DNA from: Vibrio astriarenae
GTDB taxonomy: Bacteria; Pseudomonadota; Gammaproteobacteria; Enterobacterales; Vibrionaceae
Direction: 5' to 3'
DNA: 64,000 nt
Assembly (NCBI RefSeq): GCF_010587385.1
Contig: NZ_CP047476.1
Location: 682,001-746,000, forward strand
Each line of letters opens with the position of its first letter. Within the stretch, counting starts at the first letter, position 1. Shown in pieces: positions 52,780 to 61,202 of this stretch. A program made the translations under genes and the position numbers. The notes under the pieces were generated by a model that saw only the letters and a list, made by a program, of their open reading frames with translations, made no database searches and had not been told where the DNA came from.

Positions 52780-53515
52780 CACCATCACCTATTCTGTGCA
52801 TTTCTTCTAAATACGTCGGCAGAACCTCTTGTGCAGGTCCAAAGGCGACCACCTTACCCTCGTCAATCCACAATAGCTGATCGTACCCGTCTAAATCACT
52901 CGGGTCATGACTGACGTGAACTAAGGTGCCTGGAAAGGCATTCAAATAGCGTTGAAGCTGTTTTTTCGTTGGTATATCAAGCCCAGCAAAAGGTTCATCG
53001 AGAATAATGAGATTGGGCTTCATTGCCACAATAGCCATGAGACAAACCAAGTGCTTTTGACCACCCGATAAGGTTGATATGTGGGCATCTTGCCAGTGCT
53101 CTTTGCCAAAGGCCACAAGGGTAGCAAGCGCATTCTGCTGCGCCTGTTTCTTACTCTGCCCCAACTGCCTTAAACCAAACATGATCTCTTCGATCACCGT
53201 TGGGAAAATGATTTGGTGATCAGGATTTTGAAACAGTAATCCGATATTTCGAAGCGCGGCTTTTCGATCTTTGAAAGGGTTACACCCTGCAACTTCAAGC
53301 GTGCCAGACCGAATTTCAATGAGACCCGAAAGGACGCGTGATAGAGTGGACTTCCCCGAGCCATTACGACCAACAACCCCAAGGCGGCTCACTTTTGTTT
53401 CTAAGGACAGGTTATTTAAGATAGTTTTCCCTTCTATGCTGAGGCAAACATCTTGAAGTTTTATCACTTGCGGGCAAGGTTCAAACGGTAAATCAGTACT
53501 TCTAATGGGGTTCAT
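52754..53515 (-). CDS. bioM: Biotin ECF transporter ATP-binding protein BioM
   Basis: 253 residues. Walker A GRNGSGKST, Q-loop FQNPDHQIIFPTVIEEI, signature LSGGQKHLVCLMAIVA, Walker B LIILDEPFAGLD and H-loop VHVSHD. First gene of the operon. In many proteobacteria bioMNY is controlled by biotin through BirA or BioR; I could not find a convincing BirA-type operator in the 211 bases upstream. The CynX-like gene is divergent. Confidence 0.92.
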   Translation of the reverse strand: MNPIRSTDLPFEPCPQVIKLQDVCLSIEGKTILNNLSLETKVSRLGVVGRNGSGKSTLSRVLSGLIEIRSGTLEVAGCNPFKDRKAALRNIGLLFQNPDHQIIFPTVIEEIMFGLRQLGQSKKQAQQNALATLVAFGKEHWQDAHISTLSGGQKHLVCLMAIVAMKPNLIILDEPFAGLDIPTKKQLQRYLNAFPGTLVHVSHDPSDLDGYDQLLWIDEGKVVAFGPAQEVLPTYLEEMHRIGDGDDISQLAD

Positions 53516-53726
53516 AGGTTTCTATCGGCTGAGAACTTCCGTTGTGCTTTTAGAGGCTGATACTAACAGCTTTAGGCGAAAAATAGAATCTGACACAAAA
53601 CACAGGTTACATTGTCACGACTACAAAATACTGCATGCGGTCTTTTGTGGTTAAACCATCACTTGTCATATGATAGTTGTATTCAATTTGATACACTAAG
53701 CCCCTAAATCTACAAGGGTAATTCAA

Positions 53727-54950
53727 ATGACACTCTCGAAGCGGGCAAATTTATTGGCATTGCTTGGCATTCTATTTTTGGCACTCAACCTGCGTGGCCC
53801 ATTCACCAGCCTTGCACCTGTGCTTGGGCAGATAATGGACGATCTTGCATTGTCTGCTTCCTCTGCGGGATTCCTAACCGCTCTGCCGCTGCTATCCTTC
53901 GCGCTGTTTTCCCCTTTAGCTGCAGGCCTCCCTCGCAGATTAGGTCTCTACCCTAGTCTGGCGTTCGCATTAATACTGATTGCAAGCGGCATTGTTTTGC
54001 GCTCGGTAGGCATCGAACTGCTGCTCTATCTTGGCACAATATTCATTGGTGCGGGCATTGCAACGGGGAATGTGCTTTTACCCGTGGTGGTTAAAGTCTC
54101 TTTTCCAGCGAGAATTTCAGTCGTCACATCTTTATATATTTTTACGATGGGCATTGGCTCAACGCTGAGTTCAAGCATTATGGTGCCGCTGACGGGTATC
54201 GAGTTTGCTTTCCTATCAGGCTGGCAGCTGGCTCTGCTTTTTAACCTTGTATTTCCTATTGCAGCTTTGTTTATTTGGCTACCTAAGCTGAGAAATAAAA
54301 AGCAAAGCACAACAGCCAATGCGTCTGACGGCTCACCAACACCAATGAAATCACTGCTAAAGTGTCCGGTTGCGTGGCAAGTGACACTGGGTATCGGGCT
54401 TAACTCATTTACTTTCTATGCGTTCGCTGGTTGGTTGCCTAAAATGCTTAACGACCTTCATTTCTCAGAGGTCGATGCGGGCTATATCTATGGGTTTCTA
54501 CAATTTTCAACCATGATCCCTGGATTGCTTCTACTGCCAATATTATCGAAATCCAACAGCCAACGCGCCATTATCACCCTGTGTGCTGGCTCTGTTTTCG
54601 TCGCTCTCATTGGTTTGATCACACTACCAGATTACGCGGTTTTCTGGGTAGGAATGTTCGGATTAGCTAACTGCTCGACATTCATCATCGCACTATCGTT
54701 TGTCGGATTACGAACCTCAAACCCTGGCCAAGCCGCTGCACTCTCTGGTTTGTCCCAAAGTATTGGGTATGCATTGGCTGCAACAGGGCCGACTTTGGTG
54801 GGCTATTTCTATACCCTAACCTCTGGCTGGACAATTCCTTTACTTATCATTGCTATCGTCGCAGGATTTTGCGTAGCTTTTTGTAATCTAGCGGCGCGCG
54901 ATACTAAAATTTTTCAAAATGAACCTGTCCAATCTCAGAGAAATGGATAG
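53727..54950 (+). CDS. MFS transporter of the CynX/NimT family
   Basis: 407 residues and twelve membrane helices. The start LLALLGILFLALNLRGPFTSLAPVLGQIMDDLALSASSAGFLTALPLLSFALFSPLAAGLPRRLGL is typical of the cyanate/nitroimidazole permease branch of the major facilitator superfamily. AAGGGTAATTCAA precedes the ATG, though the ribosome site is modest. Cyanate lyase or carbonic anhydrase genes are not present, so a cyanate role is unproven; biotin-operon divergence may be coincidental. Confidence 0.85.
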   Translation: MTLSKRANLLALLGILFLALNLRGPFTSLAPVLGQIMDDLALSASSAGFLTALPLLSFALFSPLAAGLPRRLGLYPSLAFALILIASGIVLRSVGIELLLYLGTIFIGAGIATGNVLLPVVVKVSFPARISVVTSLYIFTMGIGSTLSSSIMVPLTGIEFAFLSGWQLALLFNLVFPIAALFIWLPKLRNKKQSTTANASDGSPTPMKSLLKCPVAWQVTLGIGLNSFTFYAFAGWLPKMLNDLHFSEVDAGYIYGFLQFSTMIPGLLLLPILSKSNSQRAIITLCAGSVFVALIGLITLPDYAVFWVGMFGLANCSTFIIALSFVGLRTSNPGQAAALSGLSQSIGYALAATGPTLVGYFYTLTSGWTIPLLIIAIVAGFCVAFCNLAARDTKIFQNEPVQSQRNG

Positions 54951-55079
54951 CAAAGTATCGTTCTTTCAATCTGCGTTGTATCTCAATGCTGGGGTAAACT
55001 GCTCTGAACAGCATGCCAAACATGGGTCATTGCGAAAATAGCACGCTATAAATGTCCAAATTAGAGTACTTTAATAAGC

Positions 55080-55598
55080 TTAAAGTGCCGCCTTCTCTTG
55101 AAGATAAAATCGATAATAACCAATTAAGTTACTAGAAATGAAGAGGACTTCCATCACAACCGCTGTCGGAGAGCCAATCAAGAAATTGTGTACCAACCAA
55201 AGAGCTGTCCCAACAATCATGAACTCCCTTAAACGTCGATCATCTTTCTCAAAAGCACCAATAGTCTGAAAAGTTGAGGCAAAAAAGCTAATGACACTGA
55301 TCAACCCTGCGTAAGTCACAACAGATGAGATCATTGCTGCCGTACAAAAAACATACTTTAGCTTAGCCGATGTGGTAAACGCACTAACAAGATACCTAAC
55401 TGTCGCTATACCCATTAATGTTGCCGCAGTCCATTGCTCAAGTAAGACAAAGTGGCTAGAAATTAGAATACCTGCAAAGAACAAGCAAATTACGATTTTT
55501 TGCCTGTCTTTAAACTGAAATGATGCCAAATCAAAGCAAATTGCTATTGCCACCAAGATTTGTGAAAGAACAAACGGGGTCACAATTATCTCCATCAA
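55080..55598 (-). CDS. YgjV-like inner-membrane protein
   Basis: 172 residues with five or six membrane helices. LSQILVAIAICFDLASFQFKDRQKIVICLFFAGILISSHFVLLEQWTAATLMGIATVRYLVSAFTTS and, near the end, WLVHNFLIGSPTAVVMEVLFISSNLIGYYRF correspond to the YgjV family, in which the W..HN...S repeated pattern resembles SWEET/PQ-loop folds. No function is known. The neighbouring genes are unrelated. Confidence 0.78.
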   Translation of the reverse strand: MMEIIVTPFVLSQILVAIAICFDLASFQFKDRQKIVICLFFAGILISSHFVLLEQWTAATLMGIATVRYLVSAFTTSAKLKYVFCTAAMISSVVTYAGLISVISFFASTFQTIGAFEKDDRRLREFMIVGTALWLVHNFLIGSPTAVVMEVLFISSNLIGYYRFYLQEKAAL

Positions 55599-55790
55599 TC
55601 GAACGTCCCTGATGACAGCTAACTCGTCTAATTACCTGCCTCGCTTTGAGTCAAGCTATCATATACAACTAGAAAATTGGCCATATAAATCATATTTCTC
55701 ATTGTGGCTTTGTAGTAAGCAAAATTTTTCAGATGCGTTACACACCAAATCTGGGATAGCATTATCTAAACCACCGACATCAGGTTGCTA

Positions 55791-56480
55791 TTATCTGCGC
55801 AGCACCGCAATCCAACGACCCAGGTTTAATAAGCTGGTGAGTGAGGCAGCGACATAGGTCAACGCGGCCGCCTTGAGAATCTTCTCTGCGTGCGCAAGAT
55901 CACCATCGTGTAGGTAGCTGCCTTTCTGCAGGATTGGCAGTGCCTTTCCATAACTGGCATCGAACTCAACCGGAAGTGTCAACAGGTGCACCAAGGTACT
56001 CAGTGCCATTGATGCAACACCAATAACTATTGTTATGGCTCCGGCTTGCGGCAGGCGGGTTAGCATCAGAACGAGTGGAGCAGCCACCAACATAATACCG
56101 GCAATACGCTCGCCGACCATGGCAGTCTTTACGAGCTTTTGACGTGCCAAGAACAAGGCCTCTCCACGTGAGTCCTGAATAGCATGACCCACTTCATGGG
56201 CGGCAACAGTCACTGCCGTGAGTGAGTATCCAGAATAGTTGTTTGGCGTCAAGCGAACCGCTTTGGCGACCGGATCATAGTGATCACCGGCAGAGGTCTC
56301 CTCTACACTGACGTGATGTAAATCAAAGCTATCCAGTAAGTGGCGAGCAAGTTCACCGCCACTTCCCTGCTGACGGTAGCGATCAGCCGGCTGACTGTAC
56401 TTTTCCATCACATGCTTCACCCACAGGCCAGGCAAGAAGACGCATGTTGCGATAATGAGTAATATGACGATCCAGAACAT
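55791..56480 (-). CDS. YugP-like zinc metallopeptidase (membrane)
   Basis: 229 residues. An N-terminal membrane helix (IVILLIIATCVFLPGLWV), the zinc motif AAHEVGHAIQD (HEVGH) near residue 92, and two further helices after residue 130. Family features include VSVEETSAGDHYDPVAKAVRLTPNNYSGYSLTAVTVAAHEVGH and the closing helical part (HAEKILKAAALTYVAASLTSLLNL). Function of the family is not well defined; membrane-protein quality control is a common suggestion. Confidence 0.88.
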   Translation of the reverse strand: MFWIVILLIIATCVFLPGLWVKHVMEKYSQPADRYRQQGSGGELARHLLDSFDLHHVSVEETSAGDHYDPVAKAVRLTPNNYSGYSLTAVTVAAHEVGHAIQDSRGEALFLARQKLVKTAMVGERIAGIMLVAAPLVLMLTRLPQAGAITIVIGVASMALSTLVHLLTLPVEFDASYGKALPILQKGSYLHDGDLAHAEKILKAAALTYVAASLTSLLNLGRWIAVLRR

Positions 56481-56578
56481 TTAAATCTATATGCCTTTAG
56501 CAACTGTATGACTTACGGTCATTATACGCATAAAAACGAGCAGCAGATGTCTGTCGGCCAAAGGCTGGCTCGAAGACA

Positions 56579-56599
56579 ATGGGGCGATTACTGCCCCAT
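56579..56599 (-). terminator. Possible terminator after the methyltransferase gene
   Basis: ATGGGGC (56579-56585) pairs with GCCCCAT (56593-56599). On the minus strand the next bases are TTGTCTTCG, so T-richness is poor. Confidence 0.45.
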
Positions 56600-56624
56600 C
56601 GTTTATAACGAGTAACAGTGACTG

Positions 56625-57503
56625 TTATTTGTGACTGATGATCACTGCCATTTCGTCACTACTTTCCAATGGGCTGGGGCTGCCTTTGAGATCGCTATAT
56701 TTCGCTTTGATTTCTAAACCATGCAGCTCTAGCTCACTGGCTAGCATTTCCAAGTCGAAATGCTGTAGCCAATTGTATACGACCCACTCTCGCGCATCTT
56801 CGAAGATAACGTATTTATCTAGGGTCACCATCTCTGGCTCGTACTTGAAGTTTGACTGCAAGCACCAGTAATCCTCTGCACTCCAAAAGCCACCCATAGC
56901 ATTCTTCTCTAGGTGCACTGATTCCGTTTGAGTGTCAAACCTCGTCTTTGTATAGACATCTAGAGCGATAAAACCATCTGTTGCTAACAGGGATTTAAAT
57001 TTGCCTAGTAAGGTCGCACGCTGATTCGGGTTTAAGGCACAAAAGTCGCACATCACTAGGGTGATCAAATCAAACTTGCGATCATCGCTGTACTCAAGGT
57101 AATTTCCATAGTGATATTCGATATCAAGCTTTGAGCCCCTAGCCTGCTTTCTCGCATACTCAAGAGAGTTTTGGGAAAAGTCCAGGCCAACAACAGTTCC
57201 AACGCCATTGGTTTTTAGGCGTTGTGTATAGAGGCCAGGCCCACAACCGAAGTCTATGGTTTTAGATTCTGTGCTGAGGTTAAACTCCGAAATCAGCCAA
57301 TCCACAGAGGCGTTAATAAACTCTGCAGTACGAGATGCAAGGCTAAGATCAGGATTTAAATGAAACGCCAGCATCTGTTTTGCAATATGACTATCAGTCC
57401 ACAATACATCAGCAGTATAGGCAGACCACACAACAGGCTTTGCACTCGCCTCGTCGATTTTTTTGAACATTTTTTTGTAATTCCGACAATAAGTTAGATT
57501 CAT
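56625..57503 (-). CDS. Class I SAM-dependent methyltransferase
   Basis: 292 residues. The SAM site is clear: KTIDFGCGPGLYTQRLKTNGVGTVVGLDFSQNSLEYARKQ (motif I near residue 100), then FDLITLVMCDFCALNPNQRATLLGKFKSLLATDGFIALDVYT. The N-terminal 90 residues form a helical cap and the C-terminal part (EWVVYNWLQHFDLEMLASELELHGLEI) is typical of small-molecule methyltransferases. TAAGGA, which also contains the stop codon of a 24-codon leader ORF, serves as ribosome site. The substrate is unknown. Its leader is described separately. Confidence 0.85.
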   Translation of the reverse strand: MNLTYCRNYKKMFKKIDEASAKPVVWSAYTADVLWTDSHIAKQMLAFHLNPDLSLASRTAEFINASVDWLISEFNLSTESKTIDFGCGPGLYTQRLKTNGVGTVVGLDFSQNSLEYARKQARGSKLDIEYHYGNYLEYSDDRKFDLITLVMCDFCALNPNQRATLLGKFKSLLATDGFIALDVYTKTRFDTQTESVHLEKNAMGGFWSAEDYWCLQSNFKYEPEMVTLDKYVIFEDAREWVVYNWLQHFDLEMLASELELHGLEIKAKYSDLKGSPSPLESSDEMAVIISHK

Positions 57504-57551
57504 CGTCCTTACTTTCGGCTTAGTTTATTGCTTTGCAATGCCGTAAGGACG
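57504..57551 (-). promoter_or_regulatory. Long hairpin covering the methyltransferase ribosome site
   Basis: CGTCCTTA (57504-57511) pairs with TAAGGACG (57544-57551), CGGC (57516-57519) with GCCG (57540-57543), and ATTGC (57527-57531) with GCAAT (57535-57539). As RNA on the minus strand this hides the TAAGGACG ribosome site directly in front of the ATG, while the 24-codon leader is translated through it. Confidence 0.7.
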
Positions 57552-57583
57552 CTTAATAGAAATTGCTTTTTAAAATAGATCAT
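57509..57583 (-). CDS. 24-codon leader ORF upstream of the methyltransferase
   Basis: ATG at 57583 has a strong GGAGG eight bases upstream. The product starts MIYFKKQFLLSVLTAL and ends QSNKLSRK; its TAA (57511-57509) overlaps the ribosome site of the methyltransferase gene, whose ATG is 5 bases further. The arrangement is that of a translational attenuator or coupling peptide. It could also be a chance ORF, but the quality of its ribosome site argues against that. Confidence 0.55.
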   Translation of the reverse strand: MIYFKKQFLLSVLTALQSNKLSRK

Positions 57584-57898
57584 TGCAGATGCCTCCTTAG
57601 TAATGAATTGAAATCGCGGACAAGGTATCAGCTCTTGCGAAGACAAGCAACAAGCCGTGTTGTTGGGAGGATAGAACCTACACTCACATGTCACTAATCG
57701 CAAAGCAAAGGTACATTAAGCACTCAACGCGGCATCTAGCTACAAGGCGTAATAAAAGCAGCGTTATGCAATAAGGTCAATTCACATTAACTTTGTGTGT
57801 ACGAGCTTTTAGTCCGAATCATATTGGGGCGGTTTTGCATTACGCGCCCCATCAAAAATTAGTCGTATAAGAACTCGTTCTTTGTCTGACCGGAAACA
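57584..57898. other. 315-base gap without a gene
   Basis: Holds the promoter side of the leader ORF, and a stem GGGGCG (57826-57831)/CGCCCC (57845-57850) near the end of the region that may be a processing hairpin. No other structure is evident. AT content is moderate. Confidence 0.45.
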
Positions 57899-58537
57899 CT
57901 ATTGGCAGATGGGTTCTACTACCTCAGGAGTATTAGTATTTCGTTCAATGTATCCACGACTTACATTACCGTCGCTGTCAAGCATCTCAACACCGAACTC
58001 CACCCGTCCATTGGGATCCTCTGCGGCGTAACGCCTGTCCCATTTAGAGATTCTCTCATATGCATAACAACCGAGAGACTGGTCCCAGTAATAGGCGGTA
58101 GTATACGGCAACGTTAACACCCAATATTCATGGTGAGTGGGCATAAACGCTTTGTAAACACCATTATCTTTATGATTTGAATCACACAAAGAACGGCTAT
58201 TCAAATCACTGCCATCACGATAGTACTCTCCTGTGAAGGTACTACCTTCAGAGTTTAGGTATTGAACAGTAACCAGGTCATCCACCTCTGGGTCACCTTT
58301 CAGTAACGTCCAAATTGGTGTTTCATGTTGGGTCCAACAAAGTCTTCCTGATGGCGCTAATACTAGCTCAATAAGATTGATATCCGCTTCTAATTCAGGA
58401 ATAGATATAAAGTAATCCGAATATGGCTGATTTAAACGCCACACCGTTCCTGCTTCAGGCTCTTGAATGTCAGTATCATTGTCACTGCTACAAGCCACGA
58501 TAAAAAATAGACACAAGAAACCTATGTATCTTTTCAT
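57899..58537 (-). CDS. Hypothetical lipoprotein (212 aa)
   Basis: Lipobox at VACS (signal about residues 1-15, Cys16). The mature part is beta-rich and contains several aromatic pairs: GTVWRLNQPYSDYFISIPELEADINLIELVLAPSGRLCWTQ, EYYRDGSDLNSRSLCD, YYWDQSLGCYAYERISKWDRRY. Four cysteines in the mature part could form two disulphides. I do not recognise the family. It is the first in a run of minus-strand genes of unknown role. Confidence 0.65.
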   Translation of the reverse strand: MKRYIGFLCLFFIVACSSDNDTDIQEPEAGTVWRLNQPYSDYFISIPELEADINLIELVLAPSGRLCWTQHETPIWTLLKGDPEVDDLVTVQYLNSEGSTFTGEYYRDGSDLNSRSLCDSNHKDNGVYKAFMPTHHEYWVLTLPYTTAYYWDQSLGCYAYERISKWDRRYAAEDPNGRVEFGVEMLDSDGNVSRGYIERNTNTPEVVEPICQ

Positions 58538-58641
58538 TTTCTCTCCCTAAAAAACAACAAACCCGACAACAAAACAAACAAATATCCAACAAAATCATAT
58601 GGATATGAATAATGAATTTTATCGCGTCAGTTTATATTCCA

Positions 58642-59451
58642 TCAAGAAAATCTAGGATGTTTATGATACTGATCACCAACAAATTCAACAGACTCTATCT
58701 CGGAGAGAAAATCCTCATTGGCATCAATTTGCTTGATGCAGTTGTAAAATATCTTCCGCAACGCAGGCTTAATATGGCTTGCAGCCACAACGGGATTGAT
58801 ACCTTTTAATTTGCAAAAAATAGCGAGTGCAAATAGCAACTCAACATCTGACAAGCAACCATTCCGTTCTGACATCCAACCGATTATTTCTCCATCGGAG
58901 AATTGTTGAAAGTTGAATACTGAATTCACACTAAAAATGCCAAATCCCAAAAATACTGCTGTGATATCATTGGCATAACCCAAATTACTCCAGCCACCTG
59001 GCGGTGACTCTGTGAGTTCCTGAGTAAGGTAAAAAGCGAGTCTGTTAGCGAACAAGGCCACCATCATGACGGGATTACGCAATAAGTTGGGGTTGAATGT
59101 AATCTCTGCACCCTCTTCTCCGAGGCTGTACGTGCAGCGTGGCAAACTAGGGGCATTTCTTATGAGTAACGTTCCGCCTAAATGTCGATTTGGGTCTGGC
59201 TCTTGAGCGATCAACTGACAAGGCCACAAGCACATACCACTGTGTTTTTTCACCTGATGAAAGGTTTTAGACGCTATTTCGTCCTCGGACGAAACAGAGT
59301 CCGGAAAAAACTCATCGGTTGGTAATACCAATTTAGTTTTGGTATAGAAGCTTTCTCCACCAAAATATTTCATCAGATACTTGTAAGTTTCAATTTGGAA
59401 GTCTAAATCACTACCCACTAACACTGACCTAGGCTTAAATAGGCTAAACAT
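58642..59451 (-). CDS. Hypothetical protein resembling a degenerate zinc-metallopeptidase
   Basis: 269 residues, no signal or membrane segment. GGTLLIRNAPSLPRCTYSLGEEGAEITFNPNLLRNPVMMVALFANRLAFYL aligns by eye with proteins of unknown function in which an HExxH-type motif (like AHELAHYLL) is followed some 20-30 residues later by a (L)TDL.AVFLGFG.F..NS pattern. Here that second part is DITAVFLGFGIFSVNSVFNFQQF, but the motif reads ANRLAFYLT, so both zinc histidines are lost. It would then be a non-catalytic version. The family assignment comes from memory of the pattern only and is unsure. Confidence 0.55.
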   Translation of the reverse strand: MFSLFKPRSVLVGSDLDFQIETYKYLMKYFGGESFYTKTKLVLPTDEFFPDSVSSEDEIASKTFHQVKKHSGMCLWPCQLIAQEPDPNRHLGGTLLIRNAPSLPRCTYSLGEEGAEITFNPNLLRNPVMMVALFANRLAFYLTQELTESPPGGWSNLGYANDITAVFLGFGIFSVNSVFNFQQFSDGEIIGWMSERNGCLSDVELLFALAIFCKLKGINPVVAASHIKPALRKIFYNCIKQIDANEDFLSEIESVEFVGDQYHKHPRFS

Positions 59452-59591
59452 ATTTCATTCCTACTATTGCTAACTAAACACCGAAAATGCACCATTCTAT
59501 TGAATGAATTTAATACACAAGCTGACAATATGCTTTCCATTTAATTAACGCCTACAATTCACCTCAATTGCAACACATTAATATCACGCTA

Positions 59592-60008
59592 TTACAAACC
59601 GCGATAATGCATACGACCGACACCAATAAAAAATACTAAAGCAGCATAAAAATCGCCGTATCTTTCAGGTGCCACTTCAAAAGGAAAGTCAATAAATAAA
59701 ATTAGAATCAATGGCCCAATCAAAAAATTGCAAATTGCTGCCGCGGTAATACCAAATATAAAGACAGCCATAAAAGCCTCTAATATATAAAGTATAAATA
59801 AGGTAATTATGATGAGGAACACGGTCTTGGGTATATATTTTGCCACAGAGATTATATATCTCCAGAAAGAGTACTGTGTTGGCATTATGTATCCAGGCTG
59901 TTGAAATGTATGAAAAAACAATACGCCATCAAAGTACGCACCGACAAAGTAGGTTAGCAAAGTTAGTGTGAGTGAAAAAAGGGCCGTTCTGACAATAAGT
60001 TCGCACAT
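59592..60008 (-). CDS. Hypothetical membrane protein (138 aa)
   Basis: Start chosen at MCELIVRTALFSLTLTLLTYFVGAYF; the long frame adds an unlikely hydrophilic stretch. About four hydrophobic segments (near 7-27, 50-75, 80-100, 115-130). FYAALVFFIGVGRMHYRGL ends the protein. No family recognised. Part of the minus-strand run at 58-64 kb. Confidence 0.55.
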   Translation of the reverse strand: MCELIVRTALFSLTLTLLTYFVGAYFDGVLFFHTFQQPGYIMPTQYSFWRYIISVAKYIPKTVFLIIITLFILYILEAFMAVFIFGITAAAICNFLIGPLILILFIDFPFEVAPERYGDFYAALVFFIGVGRMHYRGL

Positions 60009-60121
60009 TATTTGAATCCTATGCTGGCAAATAACACATTGTATTTGGCTTCCTGGACACCATCTGTCTGCAAGCCAAATAAACTGCCGTTGCATCCACT
60101 TTAATTAGCGGGATACAAGGC

Positions 60122-60460
60122 CTATAGCAGTTGTTTTATAAACTTGACGGTCATATCCACCTGAGGCAACGGCAGGCCTATCACTTCACCAACAGCATTG
60201 AAAACCCCATTTCTAACTCGTTGACCTGAGAGCTTGAGCTGAAAATCCCCTAGTTCACCAAAAATCGAGTGTCCTCTTTGATCATGCTGCGTCAGACTGA
60301 GTATTGCTGAAAAGCGGTTATCATGCGCTTCGATAACGCCTTGGTACAAATAAAACACATCTCCACCGTTTAAATGTCCATTACGAATGAGAACAATCCC
60401 CTCACCGAGCACTTGACCCAAACAGCCAAACGTGACTTTGTAAATACCATCTTTAATCAT
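60122..60460 (-). CDS. GrlR-like regulatory protein
   Basis: 112 residues. MIKDGIYKVTFGCLGQVLGEGIVLIRNGHLNGGDVFYLYQGVI closely follows the beta-sandwich start of GrlR, the negative regulator of the LEE pathogenicity island (KDGIYSI.F....GEGI..I.NG...GGD...VYQG). GrlR acts by binding GrlA. No type III secretion or GrlA-like gene is seen in this window. The fold family is also found in other proteobacteria with unknown partners. Length agrees with GrlR (about 120). Confidence 0.7.
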   Translation of the reverse strand: MIKDGIYKVTFGCLGQVLGEGIVLIRNGHLNGGDVFYLYQGVIEAHDNRFSAILSLTQHDQRGHSIFGELGDFQLKLSGQRVRNGVFNAVGEVIGLPLPQVDMTVKFIKQLL

Positions 60461-60523
60461 ACATTGTTGTCCTATATATTTATTCCATTACTTCAACGGA
60501 TACAGCCTTCACTACCTTTTAAA

Positions 60524-60946
60524 TCAGAGAACAAAAATACGCTCTCTGCCATTTGACAGGTGCTCTATCAACACTCTACTACCGACTTTTTTCCTACTTG
60601 TTTTTGTTTCCAGTATAAAACGCTCACCATCTTGCATAATCACGAGGTACTCAAAGTGGACTTCTTGCTTTTCTGATAGTGTTCGCCCCGCAACTCCGCC
60701 AGCAATACTCCCGCCAGCCGTCGCCAGAATTTTGCCACTTCCTCCCCCTACTTGATTGCCAAGCAAACCACCGACTGCGGCACCGCCAACCGTTGCTAAA
60801 CCACTTTTTGTAGAGACCGAAACCGTTTTCTCTTGTTTGATCGTGCCATATCGTTTATTTACCACGGTAATAGGCTCAGAGGCACAACCTGTCATAACAA
60901 GACAAATTAAACTAAACAACACCATCACTACTTTACTTATATTCAT
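60524..60946 (-). CDS. Glycine-zipper outer-membrane lipoprotein (SlyB/PcP type)
   Basis: Start chosen at MNISKVVMVLFSLICLVMTGCAS (140 aa); lipobox MTGC. A glycine-zipper follows (LATVGGAAVGGLLGNQVGGGSGKILATAGGSIAGGVAGRTLSEKQ), then a basic C-terminal beta-rich segment (FEYLVIMQDGERFILETKTSRKKVGSRVLIEHLSNGRERIFVL). This is the SlyB/PcP-like architecture, common in outer membranes under envelope stress. Upstream and downstream genes are of unknown role. Confidence 0.82.
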   Translation of the reverse strand: MNISKVVMVLFSLICLVMTGCASEPITVVNKRYGTIKQEKTVSVSTKSGLATVGGAAVGGLLGNQVGGGSGKILATAGGSIAGGVAGRTLSEKQEVHFEYLVIMQDGERFILETKTSRKKVGSRVLIEHLSNGRERIFVL

Positions 60947-60980
60947 AACTTCCCTTGTGCGCATATTTATAGCGAACTTG

Positions 60981-61130
60981 TTATTTAGTTACCATTCCCT
61001 TCAAATTTTCATAGATAATTAAAATAATATTCTTCTTAAAGTAAATCGAGCACACTACTATCATTGCTAGAGCACTGAATCCGAATCCAGCCAAGAAAAA
61101 TATAAGTCCAAAAAAAATCATGCTTACCAT
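60981..61130 (-). CDS. Small hydrophobic protein (49 aa)
   Basis: An ORF MVSMIFFGLIFFLAGFGFSA... of 49 codons ends MVTK. It has one long or two short membrane helices (residues 4-32), then a basic tail (FKKNIILIIYENLKG). A GAGAG-containing site lies upstream. No family is recognised. Codon use and the clean end fit a real small membrane protein, though a chance ORF cannot be excluded. Confidence 0.45.
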   Translation of the reverse strand: MVSMIFFGLIFFLAGFGFSALAMIVVCSIYFKKNIILIIYENLKGMVTK

Positions 61131-61202
61131 AATTCAACTCTCTTTATCGGTTAAAGTTTATTGTGGTATCATACTGAGGTACTTAGACGAAATCTGTCTG
61201 AG

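Noticed and set aside
53516..53726. BirA or BioR operator for the biotin operon
   Set aside because: No TGTAAACC-n15-GGTTTACA or TTATCTATAA-type palindrome could be found; only loose half-sites.
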